Positions 53,918 through 61,183 of a stretch of 64,000 nucleotides of DNA are shown here, one piece after another. Origin of the DNA: CALNYS01 sp942490855 (lineage in GTDB: Bacteria > Planctomycetota > Phycisphaerae > Phycisphaerales > UBA1924); NCBI GenBank assembly GCA_942490855.1, contig CALNYS010000004.1, positions 186,001-250,000 on the forward strand. Reading direction: 5' to 3'. A model generated the notes under the pieces. That model made no database searches and was not told the DNA's origin. It saw only the letters and a list, made by a program, of their open reading frames with translations. Made by a program: the position numbers and the translations under genes. Each line of letters opens with the position of its first letter. Position 1 is the first letter of the stretch.

Positions 53918-54778
53918 GTGATCATCGACCTGCGCACCCTGGCGCCGACGACAACCGACGAGACCGACGCCGAGCGTCTCGCCTCCGTCTACGACGAGGC
54001 GATGAGCTGCGTCAGCGTTTCCGCGGTCGTCGCGTCGGACTGCGAGCGCCTGGGGCGCCCGAGCACGAACGACGACGTGGCGCGCTTCGTCGCGCAGTCG
54101 CCCGAGACGCGCGTCGGCTTCGCCGCGATCGACCCGATGCGCGACTCGGCGAGCGACGATCTCGATCGCGCCTTCGGGCTCGGGTTCGCCGGCGTGGTGC
54201 TCTCCCCCGCGGACCAGGGCTACCGCCCGACGCACGAGGGCGCCTTCGACGTCTTCGAGCGCTGCGCCAAGGGCGGGCGCCCGGTGCTCGTCGCCAACCC
54301 GCAGCTGCGCCACCCGGGCAGCCGTTTGGAGTTCGCCTCGCCAGCGCTGCTCGACGAGGTCGTGCGCGACCTGCCCGAGCTGACGATCATCCTCGGCGAC
54401 TTCGGCAAGATCTTTCTCGAAGAGACGCTCCTCATGGTCGCGAAGCACGCGCGCGTCTTCGCCGAGATCTCGGGCGCGGTCAACCGCCCGTGGACGCTCT
54501 ACACCGCGATGATCGCCGCCCACGAACGCGGCGCGCTGCACAAGCTCCTCTTCGGCTCCGGCTACCCCGCCGAGACGCCCGAGACCGCGATCGAACGCAT
54601 CTACACGATCAACTCGATGCGCGGCGGGACGGAGCTCCCGGCGGTGCCGCGCGAGTCGCTGCGCACCCTCGTCGAGCGCGACTCCCTCGCGTGCGTTGGC
54701 GTGGCCTCGCCGGCCGAGCCCGAGTCGCCCGCGACGCCCGATTCCCCGCGCCTAACCGCGGGCGCCGAGACCAAGTAA
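53918..54778 (+). CDS. Amidohydrolase-fold protein lacking metal ligands
   Basis: A 286-residue protein of the amidohydrolase 2 (TIM-barrel) family, starting with GTG at 53918 (GAGGAG upstream). The barrel pattern is visible (VGFAAIDP, GFAGVVLSP, LTIILGDFGK, LLFGSGYP). In active members the corresponding places read DxHxH at the first strand, GHxG, and FGSDxP. Here they are DLRTL, GDFG and FGSGYP, so all recognisable metal ligands are gone. The C-terminus is a Pro/Ser/Glu-rich tail. It is four bases ahead of nnrE. Confidence 0.82.
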   Translation: MIIDLRTLAPTTTDETDAERLASVYDEAMSCVSVSAVVASDCERLGRPSTNDDVARFVAQSPETRVGFAAIDPMRDSASDDLDRAFGLGFAGVVLSPADQGYRPTHEGAFDVFERCAKGGRPVLVANPQLRHPGSRLEFASPALLDEVVRDLPELTIILGDFGKIFLEETLLMVAKHARVFAEISGAVNRPWTLYTAMIAAHERGALHKLLFGSGYPAETPETAIERIYTINSMRGGTELPAVPRESLRTLVERDSLACVGVASPAEPESPATPDSPRLTAGAETK

Positions 54779-54782
54779 CCGC

Positions 54783-55466
54783 ATGGGACTCTGGTTCTCA
54801 CGCGAGAGCGTTCGCGCTGTCGATCGCGCGGTGGTTGAGGACTACGCCCTCCCGAGCATCGTCCTCATGGAGAACGCCGCACGGGCGCTGCTGGGGCGCG
54901 CCGTCGCGATGCTCGCCGGCTCGAGCGGCCCGGTCGTCATCGTGTGCGGCCCGGGCAACAACGGGGGAGACGGCTTCGCGCTCGCCCGCCTGCTGCACAA
55001 CTTGGGCGTCGCGGTGCGTCTTGTGTGCACGACGCCCGTTGACGGCGCGACGGGCGACGCCGGGATCAACGCGCGGGTGTGCGAGCGCATGGGGATGACG
55101 ATCGAGACGGCGCACGCCGGCGCCGCGCTCCCGGGCGCGGCGCTGGTTGTTGACGCGCTCCTGGGAACGGGCCTGACCTCCGCCCCGCGCGAGGGCGCGG
55201 CGCGCCTCATCGATCTCCTCAACGCGCACCCCGCGCCGACGCTCGCGGTGGACCTCCCCAGCGGGCTCGACTGCGACACCGGCGAACCCCTGGGCGCGTG
55301 CGTGCGGGCGGACGAAACCGTTACCTTTGTCGGGATGAAGCTCGGGTTCGCGAACCCGCGCGCGCAGCGCTACACGGGCGCTATCACCGTCGGCGACATC
55401 GGGGCGCCGCGGGCTGTGGTCGAACGGTTCGGTCGCTCACGAGAAGAGCTGCACACACGCCAGTGA
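54783..55466 (+). CDS. nnrE: NAD(P)HX epimerase
   Basis: A 227-residue single-domain YjeF_N protein that epimerises damaged, hydrated NAD(P)H. The motif CGPGNNGGDGFALARLL lies near residues 55-71 and the catalytic aspartate in VVDALLGTGL near 122; DLPSGLDCDTG and the conserved ADETVTFVGMKLGF follow. The dehydratase domain often fused to it is absent. It is probably co-transcribed with the amidohydrolase-like gene, and its end overlaps a small convergent gene. Confidence 0.93.
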   Translation: MGLWFSRESVRAVDRAVVEDYALPSIVLMENAARALLGRAVAMLAGSSGPVVIVCGPGNNGGDGFALARLLHNLGVAVRLVCTTPVDGATGDAGINARVCERMGMTIETAHAGAALPGAALVVDALLGTGLTSAPREGAARLIDLLNAHPAPTLAVDLPSGLDCDTGEPLGACVRADETVTFVGMKLGFANPRAQRYTGAITVGDIGAPRAVVERFGRSREELHTRQ

Positions 55467-55580
55467 CACGAGCATCACGGCCCCCATCATCAGCGGGTAC
55501 ATAGCGAAGATGCCCATGTACGCGATCAGACGGGGAGCCGTCGCGGCGGTCGAGGACGTACGGGTCGTGTCCTGATGCAT
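55437..55580 (-). CDS. Small membrane protein of 47 residues
   Basis: A short protein with one hydrophobic helix (APRLIAYMGIFAMYPLMMGAVMLVSLACVQLF) and a polar Ser/Thr-rich start. ATG at 55580 has GGAAGGA seven bases upstream. It overlaps the 3' end of nnrE by 30 bases on the other strand. No family is recognised; the good ribosome binding site supports it being real. Confidence 0.55.
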   Translation of the reverse strand: MHQDTTRTSSTAATAPRLIAYMGIFAMYPLMMGAVMLVSLACVQLFS

Positions 55581-55665
55581 GGTGAAATCCTTCCAGGCGA
55601 TGCGTGATCGCCGGGAAGGAAACACCGCTCGTGTCAGCACTATTCCAGACCGTGATGGCCCCGGC

Positions 55666-57021
55666 TTAGCAGGGACCCCACGCGGCGAGCAGGATCGCGA
55701 GGTCAGAGGAGCCGACGCTGCCGCTGCCGTCGAGGTCCGCGGGGCCGTTGCCCCCCCACCCGGCGAGCATGATCGCGAGGTCGTTGGAACCCACCGTGCC
55801 GTCGCCGTTCAAGTCGGCGGCGCAGTCGATGTTCGCGGGGGCTTCGTAGGCGCCCATGTCAACGATGGGCGCGACCCCGACGCCGGTGTCGGGGACGGAC
55901 GCGACGTCGTCGAAGCGGGCAGCGTTGTCGAGATCGCCCGTGGCGAACGCCGCGACGAGCGTGTTGTTCCCGGCGTCGATCATGGGCGAGGTCGCGGTCG
56001 GGCGGTAGTCGCCCGCGCCGGCGTCGGCGAAGAGCGGGTCGCTGTCGATGTTGCCGAACCCGCCGAGCGCGCCGGTGAGGCCCATGACGAGGCTGTTCTC
56101 GAGTCGCAGGACGCCGCCGGAGCGTTTGAGCTGCCCGTTCTCGTTGGCGCCGGTGAGGTCGCTGTTGTCCCAGAACACGGAGTTGTGGACGTTGGTCGTG
56201 CTGTTGAGCGAGTAGACGCCGCCGCCGCCGTCGTTCCCGGCGATGTGGTCGGTTGTGTTGTCCGCGAAGGTGGTGTTCGAGATGGTCGAGACAGCGCCGT
56301 TGACGACGACGATGCCCCCGCCGCCGTAGCCAGCGAACCCGAAGCGGGCGCCCGAGGCGGTGTTCCCGACGAAGAGGCTGTTGGCGACCTGGGACGTGCT
56401 GCCCTGCCCGAACTCGATGCCGCCGCCGACGCTGGCGGAGTTGTTGAGGAAGACGCAGCGGTCGATGGTCACGCTGATCCCGTTGAACACCTCGATCGCG
56501 CCGCCGAAGGACGTCGCGGAGTTGGTGTCAAAGACGCAGTCCTCGACCGTGAGGCTGCGCTGGGTCGCGAAGATCGCGCCGCCGCCGGTCGTCACGTCGC
56601 AGGACTCGAAGACGCAGTTGCGGACCGCCGTGTTGGCGTTCTGGGCGAAGACGCCCCCGCCGCGCCCGCTGGTGCCGGTGCCGTTGCGGATCGTCAGGCC
56701 CTCGACGGCGCCCTCGCCGACCGTGACCCCGGTGACCGCGAACGCGAAGCCCGCGTTCTGCACGTCGATGATGCACGTCGACGGGTCGCCGCTCGCGGAG
56801 CGCACCGTGATGGCCCTGCCCGAGAAGTTGACGTTGCGGTTGGCGGCGCCGGTGTACACGCCGTCCGCGAGGACGACCTCGTCGCCGCTGGCAGCCGCCG
56901 CGACCGCTGCCGCGATCGTGGGCTGGTCTGCGGGGACGTTGATCGTCACCGCAAAGGCGCTCGCGGACAGGATAGTGGCAGCAACAGCAGCGCCGATCGG
57001 CGCCCAGGTACGGATCATCAT
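55666..57021 (-). CDS. Parallel beta-helix surface protein with C-terminal dockerin-like repeats
   Basis: A 451-residue exported protein. A signal peptide (about 1-23) is followed by a right-handed beta-helix made of repeats such as GGGVFAQNANTAVRNCVFE and GGAIFATQRSLTVEDCVFD, as in polymorphic outer membrane proteins and pectate lyase-like surface proteins. The C-terminus has two tandem dockerin-like calcium loops (ADLNGDGTVGSNDLAIMLAGW and ADLDGSGSVGSSDLAILLAAW). It is likely displayed on or released from the cell surface; ligand unknown. Confidence 0.9.
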   Translation of the reverse strand: MMIRTWAPIGAAVAATILSASAFAVTINVPADQPTIAAAVAAAASGDEVVLADGVYTGAANRNVNFSGRAITVRSASGDPSTCIIDVQNAGFAFAVTGVTVGEGAVEGLTIRNGTGTSGRGGGVFAQNANTAVRNCVFESCDVTTGGGAIFATQRSLTVEDCVFDTNSATSFGGAIEVFNGISVTIDRCVFLNNSASVGGGIEFGQGSTSQVANSLFVGNTASGARFGFAGYGGGGIVVVNGAVSTISNTTFADNTTDHIAGNDGGGGVYSLNSTTNVHNSVFWDNSDLTGANENGQLKRSGGVLRLENSLVMGLTGALGGFGNIDSDPLFADAGAGDYRPTATSPMIDAGNNTLVAAFATGDLDNAARFDDVASVPDTGVGVAPIVDMGAYEAPANIDCAADLNGDGTVGSNDLAIMLAGWGGNGPADLDGSGSVGSSDLAILLAAWGPC

Positions 57022-57180
57022 CTCTCGGTTCTCCCCGCCAGTCTTCGGCGTCAGGACACCATAACCCATCGCCCCGCAGAATCGAGGGAAAAGAAGGGCA
57101 TTGGCCCGTCCGAAAACCCATCAACACAGGCCCACGGCCCCACGCGGCCGCGGCCGAGCGGCCCGATCCCGGGATCCTTC

Positions 57181-58377
57181 TTAAAGCGACGGCGGCGGGC
57201 CGGCGCTCAGGATCCCGGTCTTCCCCCCCGCGAGCGACAGCAGGGCCTGCGAGCGGAACCACGGGGCCCGGGTCATCGGACCAAAGAACGCGTCGCGCAG
57301 CGTGCCCACCACAGGGAGGCGCGACTGGAACGCGGGCGTCAGCCAGCGCGACGCGAACTGGTAATAGCGCACGTGCGCACGTCTGGATCGGTCGAACTCG
57401 CGCAGCGCCCGGTCGAGCGGCGCAGGACGCGCGAGCGCGCCGGCGAGAGCCGCGGCGTCCATGAGCGCCAGGTTCACGCCCTGCCCCAGCTGCGGGCTCA
57501 TCGCGTGCGCGGCGTCGCCCAGGAACACGACGCGCCCGCTCGATGCGCGCCGCAGAACGACGTCGCGGTACGGGGCGAAGATGAGATCCTCGACCGCTCT
57601 CACTTGCTCGATGAGCGCCGACGCGTGCGGCGCCAGCGCGAGGGCCTTCTCTCGCCACCCGTCGAGCGTCACGCCGCGCTCCGCTTGCGCGTGTTCGATG
57701 CTCCAGAACACACTGAGAGTGTCGGCCGCGTCGGGCGCCGGGCGGCCCGAGGGCAGGAAGCCGATCATCTCGCGCGTGCCCCGGTAGACCTGGCTCAGGA
57801 CGCCCTCGAAGCGCGGGTCGTCGGTGTTCGTCACGACGCACCACAGCGCGCCCCAGGGGTAGCGGCGATCGCGGCGCACGGCGGCGTGCGCCCCGCGGAG
57901 GGTCGAACGGGCCCCGTCGCACGCGACCACCAGATCGAACACCCCGCGTGAACCGCCCTCGGCGTCGAGGAGCTCGGCCCCCTCTGATCGTTCACGGACG
58001 CGCACGATCTCGACCCCGAGGCGGAGCCCTGCCCCGGCGCGCTCGCGTGCGGCGTTCAGCGAGGCGCTCAGCGCCGCCCGGTGGAGCCCGAGGCCCGAGA
58101 GCCCCGGGCGGAGGTGTTCGTACCGCGCGTCGAGCACGACCCGGCCGGTCGCCGAGACGCCGTGCAGACGGTCGATCCGGCGACCCAGCGTCTCGAGTTC
58201 GGCGCGCACGCCCAGATCCGCGAGCACCGCGAGCCCGGTCGGCTGGATGAGCAGCCCCGCGCCCACCGGCCCGAGCTCGGGAGCGCGCTCGAAGAGCGTG
58301 GTCTCGTGACCGTCGCGAGCGAGGAACGCCCCGACCGCCTGCCCGCAGGGCCCGCTCCCGATGACCGCGATGCGCAT
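57181..58377 (-). CDS. FAD-dependent monooxygenase (UbiH/PHBH family)
   Basis: A 398-residue flavoprotein. The Rossmann GSGPCGQAVGAFLARDG at residues 7-23 binds FAD, VACDGARSTLR near 148 is the DG motif, and VFLGDAAHAMSPQLGQGVNLALMD near 285 is the second FAD motif. Members hydroxylate aromatic or polyketide substrates using NAD(P)H. No pathway genes lie next to it, so the substrate is unknown. Confidence 0.93.
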   Translation of the reverse strand: MRIAVIGSGPCGQAVGAFLARDGHETTLFERAPELGPVGAGLLIQPTGLAVLADLGVRAELETLGRRIDRLHGVSATGRVVLDARYEHLRPGLSGLGLHRAALSASLNAARERAGAGLRLGVEIVRVRERSEGAELLDAEGGSRGVFDLVVACDGARSTLRGAHAAVRRDRRYPWGALWCVVTNTDDPRFEGVLSQVYRGTREMIGFLPSGRPAPDAADTLSVFWSIEHAQAERGVTLDGWREKALALAPHASALIEQVRAVEDLIFAPYRDVVLRRASSGRVVFLGDAAHAMSPQLGQGVNLALMDAAALAGALARPAPLDRALREFDRSRRAHVRYYQFASRWLTPAFQSRLPVVGTLRDAFFGPMTRAPWFRSQALLSLAGGKTGILSAGPPPSL

Positions 58378-58698
58378 CGGCGCACGATAGCAGCACGCGC
58401 CGGGCGCCTGGCCAACAGCGTCCGCGGCGCGAATTCACCAGAACGGGTGATACATGTTCGCCACACTGGATTTCCGGATGTTTCTACGTTCGCCAGAACG
58501 CGATCGATCATCTGCCGTCACGCCAACGCGTTACGCGCGGCCGCGCCCTCAACGCCCGAACAGGTGTTTCACGCCGACCGCTCCGCGCAACATAGAATTA
58601 TATAGTTTTCGCACGAATTATATATACGAGTTTTTTCCAACTGACTCTTTCTTCTATTTCACGAGTTGTTACGTTCGTGCATCAGTGGGGGTGACATC
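58378..58698 (+). promoter_or_regulatory. AT-rich intergenic region ahead of the MauE-like locus
   Basis: This 321-base gap has ordinary GC content up to about 58585 and then a sharply AT-rich stretch (58590-58670), the lowest GC in the window. It includes TATATA-like elements and a T run, and two direct repeats (58595-58624). It likely contains the promoter of the plus-strand locus starting at 58699. Confidence 0.5.
58595..58624 (+). repeat. Direct repeats GAATTATATA, 20 bases apart
   Basis: Exact copies of GAATTATATA at 58595-58604 and 58615-58624. The spacing of 20 bases, about two helical turns, places both on the same face of the DNA, as expected for operator half-sites or UP-like elements. 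They lie 75-105 bases before the MauE-like start codon. Confidence 0.55.
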
Positions 58699-59211
58699 AT
58701 GATGCGCACAGTCTTCCGTTCGTCTCTCGCTCGCTTTCACAGTGTGTCGGCGGTGCTCCTCGGCCTGCTGCTCCTGGCTCTCGCGGTCGTGAAAGCCATC
58801 CGCCCCACCGAAACCATCACGTCGCTCGAATGGGTGTTCGGCGGCAGCGCCGCCCAGCCGCTCTTTGTTGTGTTGATCGGGCTCGAGTTCTGCCTCGCGG
58901 CGCTGCTCGTCTCGCTCGTTCGTCCGCGGCTTGTTCTGTCCGCGACCGCACTCACGTTCGGCGCCTTTCTCGTCTGGATCGGCTACCTGATCCGGACGGA
59001 CGCCCCGGTGTCCTGCGGGTGCGGCACGGCTTCGCTGTTTGGCATCGTCAACGACGATCTGCCGGCCGCGCTTGTGCGCACAGGCGTCTTCTTTGTTTGG
59101 ACCCTCGCCGCGCTTGTGAGCGCGACGATTTACACGCGTGGGGAGCGCACGGGCGCGGCCTCACGCATAGAGATGGAGGCTTTCCGATGCGATCCAGTTC
59201 ATCCTTCATGA
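58699..59211 (+). CDS. MauE/DoxX-like four-helix membrane protein
   Basis: A 170-residue protein with four membrane helices (roughly residues 18-38, 55-75, 82-102 and 125-145) and a periplasmic SCGCGTASLFG between helices 3 and 4. This matches the MauE family, first known for making disulfides in methylamine dehydrogenase light chain, and related DoxX proteins. Start at 58699 (tandem ATG). The next gene, encoding a cysteine-rich peptide, overlaps its end by 25 bases, which ties the pair together. Confidence 0.85.
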   Translation: MMRTVFRSSLARFHSVSAVLLGLLLLALAVVKAIRPTETITSLEWVFGGSAAQPLFVVLIGLEFCLAALLVSLVRPRLVLSATALTFGAFLVWIGYLIRTDAPVSCGCGTASLFGIVNDDLPAALVRTGVFFVWTLAALVSATIYTRGERTGAASRIEMEAFRCDPVHPS

Positions 59212-59471
59212 CCCTCGGGTGCGTGCTCGCCGTGGGCGGCGCCGCGTTCGCCGTCGACCAGTCGCTTACCCACATTGATATTGGCGGCCCCGCCAACGGC
59301 AGCCAGTGCTGCTTCACCCAGACGTGCGGCAACCAGGCCGTGACCGACTGCAACTCCGGCTGCGCCTCGAACGAGGTCTGCTCCGGCAGCGGCGGCTGCG
59401 ACCCCGCGTGGGCCGACGCCAACTGCATCCGACGTCCCGTCGCCATCGGGATCGGGCAGGGGCTCCACTAA
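59187..59471 (+). CDS. Exported cysteine-rich peptide (eight cysteines)
   Basis: A 94-residue protein with strong ribosome binding site GGAGG seven bases before ATG 59187. A signal peptide (to about residue 23, ending GAAFA) leaves a mature part of about 70 residues containing eight cysteines, several Gly, Ser and Asn, and few hydrophobic residues: QCCFTQTCGN, TDCNSGCAS, EVCSGSGGCD and ANCIRR. It resembles no family I know. Overlap with a MauE-like gene suggests its disulfides are formed with help of that protein. Confidence 0.82.
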   Translation: MRSSSSFMTLGCVLAVGGAAFAVDQSLTHIDIGGPANGSQCCFTQTCGNQAVTDCNSGCASNEVCSGSGGCDPAWADANCIRRPVAIGIGQGLH

Positions 59472-59561
59472 TACGCCCTGAGCGTGCTTCCCCCCCGCCG
59501 GCCCGTGCCCGGGACGGCGGGGTTTTCTCGCACGGTTATCTCGCACGGAAGGAGACGTGGG

Positions 59562-60335
59562 ATGTCGATGAGCCAGAAACAGCGTTTGGCGGTCGCCGGG
59601 GCGATCGCGCTGAGCGGGATGGTCGTGGCGTACCGCGCGTACGTGCGCTCGAACCCGGCCGGTATGGAGGTCGTGCACAAGCCCACGACCGAGCTGGTCC
59701 GGGACTTCGTGATCGGGGCCGAGTTCGACACCACGCCGCAGCTGCTGACGCTCGACGTGGTGCTCGTCGACGCGGCGGAGCGTGCGGCGTCGGCCGCGGC
59801 CGCGACGCTGAGCGAGCTCGACACGGTCCCGGCGTCATCGGCGGAGGACCTCGTCGAGGCCTTCCGCCAGCGGTTCGAGATGACGATCAGCGGCGATTAC
59901 GACCAGAACATCGCGTACCTGCGCGCCCGCGGCGACACGCTCTCGGCCGAGCTCGCGGAGCAGGACCGGGACCGCTGGCTGCGCCAGTCGCAGGAGACGC
60001 GCCTCGCGCGCGTGTCGCTCAAGGATCTCGACACGCGGGTCATCTACAGGCGCGGCACGCGCGTCGCCCCCGACGCCGTCGAGCTCGGGTTCTCGACCTC
60101 GACGACCACGCCCAACGCGGGACGCTTCCCGGTGCCCGCCGACGCCGAGGCCGGCGACCTGACCGTCGTTGAGGTCCAGCTCCCCATGGAGAAACGAGAT
60201 GTGCGCACGAGCCAGCTCCGGCCGACGCTTGTCGGCTACCAGTTCGCGTGGTCTGACTCGCGCGGCATGTGGATCCCGTGGAAGAACGTCATCTACAGCG
60301 ACCCGGGCGACACGCACGCCGCCGTGTTCTTCTAA
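59562..60335 (+). CDS. Membrane-anchored protein of unknown function
   Basis: A 257-residue protein starting at ATG 59562, with AAGGAG upstream. One N-terminal membrane helix (LAVAGAIALSGMVVAYRAYV) anchors an extracytoplasmic domain. The middle is helical and charged, the C-terminal third beta-rich (VIYRRGTRVAPDAVELGFSTST, TLVGYQFAWSDSRGMWIPWKNVIYS). It follows the cysteine-rich peptide gene by 90 bases and probably belongs to the same transcript. Confidence 0.75.
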   Translation: MSMSQKQRLAVAGAIALSGMVVAYRAYVRSNPAGMEVVHKPTTELVRDFVIGAEFDTTPQLLTLDVVLVDAAERAASAAAATLSELDTVPASSAEDLVEAFRQRFEMTISGDYDQNIAYLRARGDTLSAELAEQDRDRWLRQSQETRLARVSLKDLDTRVIYRRGTRVAPDAVELGFSTSTTTPNAGRFPVPADAEAGDLTVVEVQLPMEKRDVRTSQLRPTLVGYQFAWSDSRGMWIPWKNVIYSDPGDTHAAVFF

Positions 60336-61071
60336 AGCAGCGCGCGCGTTCACGCTCGTCGAGGTGCTGGTCACGATCGGGATCATGGCGACGCTGGTCG
60401 GGATCCTGCTCCCGGCGCTGGGGTCGAGCCGCGACGCCGCGCGGGAGACGGTGTGCCTGGCCAACCTCCACGGCATCGGCCAGACGTTCGCGACGTACCG
60501 GGGCGAGCAGCGGGACCGGTACCCCTTCGCGGAGCCGGGCGCCTCGATCCCCGCGTCCCCCGACGGGTCGGGCGTGATCTCCCCCTCGAGCCACTGGGAC
60601 CTCTCTCACTGGTGGACCGGCGTGGTGCAGCGCGTCGCGCCGTGGCGCGAGCACTTCGCGTCGTGGGTGTGCCCGGGATCGCCGCGCGTGCAGGGCGAGG
60701 CGTGGAGGCTCCAGTCGCCCGGCACGATCAGCCTGTCGGGATACCCCTCGTACTCGTACTCCAACAGCTTCGTCGCTCGCCCCCGCCTGTGGAGCGTTGG
60801 CGGGACGGCGGACGGCGCGCTGCTCGCGCCCACGCGCGGGAGCGAGGTCCGCACGCCGTCGGCCAAGGCCCTGCTGTTTGACTCGGAGCTCGCGCACGCC
60901 ACGGTGATCGAGGGCGACGTTGTGTCGCGCCTCCCCGTCGCGTTCGCCGACGGGCACGCGAGCCGCAGGGACCCGGGCGACGCCACGCCCCCGGGCGAGA
61001 ACCCGCTGCGCGACGGCCCGCCCCAGCTCCTGCACGACACGCCCTCGGGCGTGCACGGGCACGATTTCTGA
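60199..61071 (+). CDS. Prepilin-like protein with C-terminal FADGH motif; start unclear
   Basis: The recognisable protein begins near 60330: a prepilin signature KAARAFTLVEVLVTIGIMATLVGILLPAL, then a globular domain and, near the end, VAFADGHASRRDP, the pattern of the abundant planctomycete DUF1559 family. No ATG, GTG or TTG lies just before the signature; the nearest in-frame ATG is at 60199, 130 bases inside the preceding gene, giving an unlikely long leader. A one-base error or translational coupling from the upstream stop (60333-60335) would explain it. Confidence 0.75.
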   Translation: MCARASSGRRLSATSSRGLTRAACGSRGRTSSTATRATRTPPCSSKAARAFTLVEVLVTIGIMATLVGILLPALGSSRDAARETVCLANLHGIGQTFATYRGEQRDRYPFAEPGASIPASPDGSGVISPSSHWDLSHWWTGVVQRVAPWREHFASWVCPGSPRVQGEAWRLQSPGTISLSGYPSYSYSNSFVARPRLWSVGGTADGALLAPTRGSEVRTPSAKALLFDSELAHATVIEGDVVSRLPVAFADGHASRRDPGDATPPGENPLRDGPPQLLHDTPSGVHGHDF

Positions 61072-61107
61072 TCGAACCCCGCGGCGCCGATCCCCGCTCG
61101 ACACACG

Positions 61108-61141
61108 AAAAAAGCCGACGCCAGCTCTCGCTGACGCCGGC
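61108..61141 (-). terminator. Terminator after the first LamG-dockerin gene
   Basis: A twelve-base stem with two mismatches or wobbles (61114-61125 with 61130-61141) and loop TCTC is followed in the minus direction by a U run encoded by 61108-61113. The identical element recurs at 62659-62692, exactly 1551 bases further. Confidence 0.8.
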
Positions 61142-61183
61142 TCACGGAGCGACATCACCCCGGATGCGCATGCCGTTGGCGTG

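Noticed and set aside
58830..59186. Longer form of the cysteine-rich peptide starting inside the MauE-like gene
   Set aside because: The added part is a shadow of the MauE-like gene; ATG 59187 has the GGAGG site and begins a clear signal peptide.
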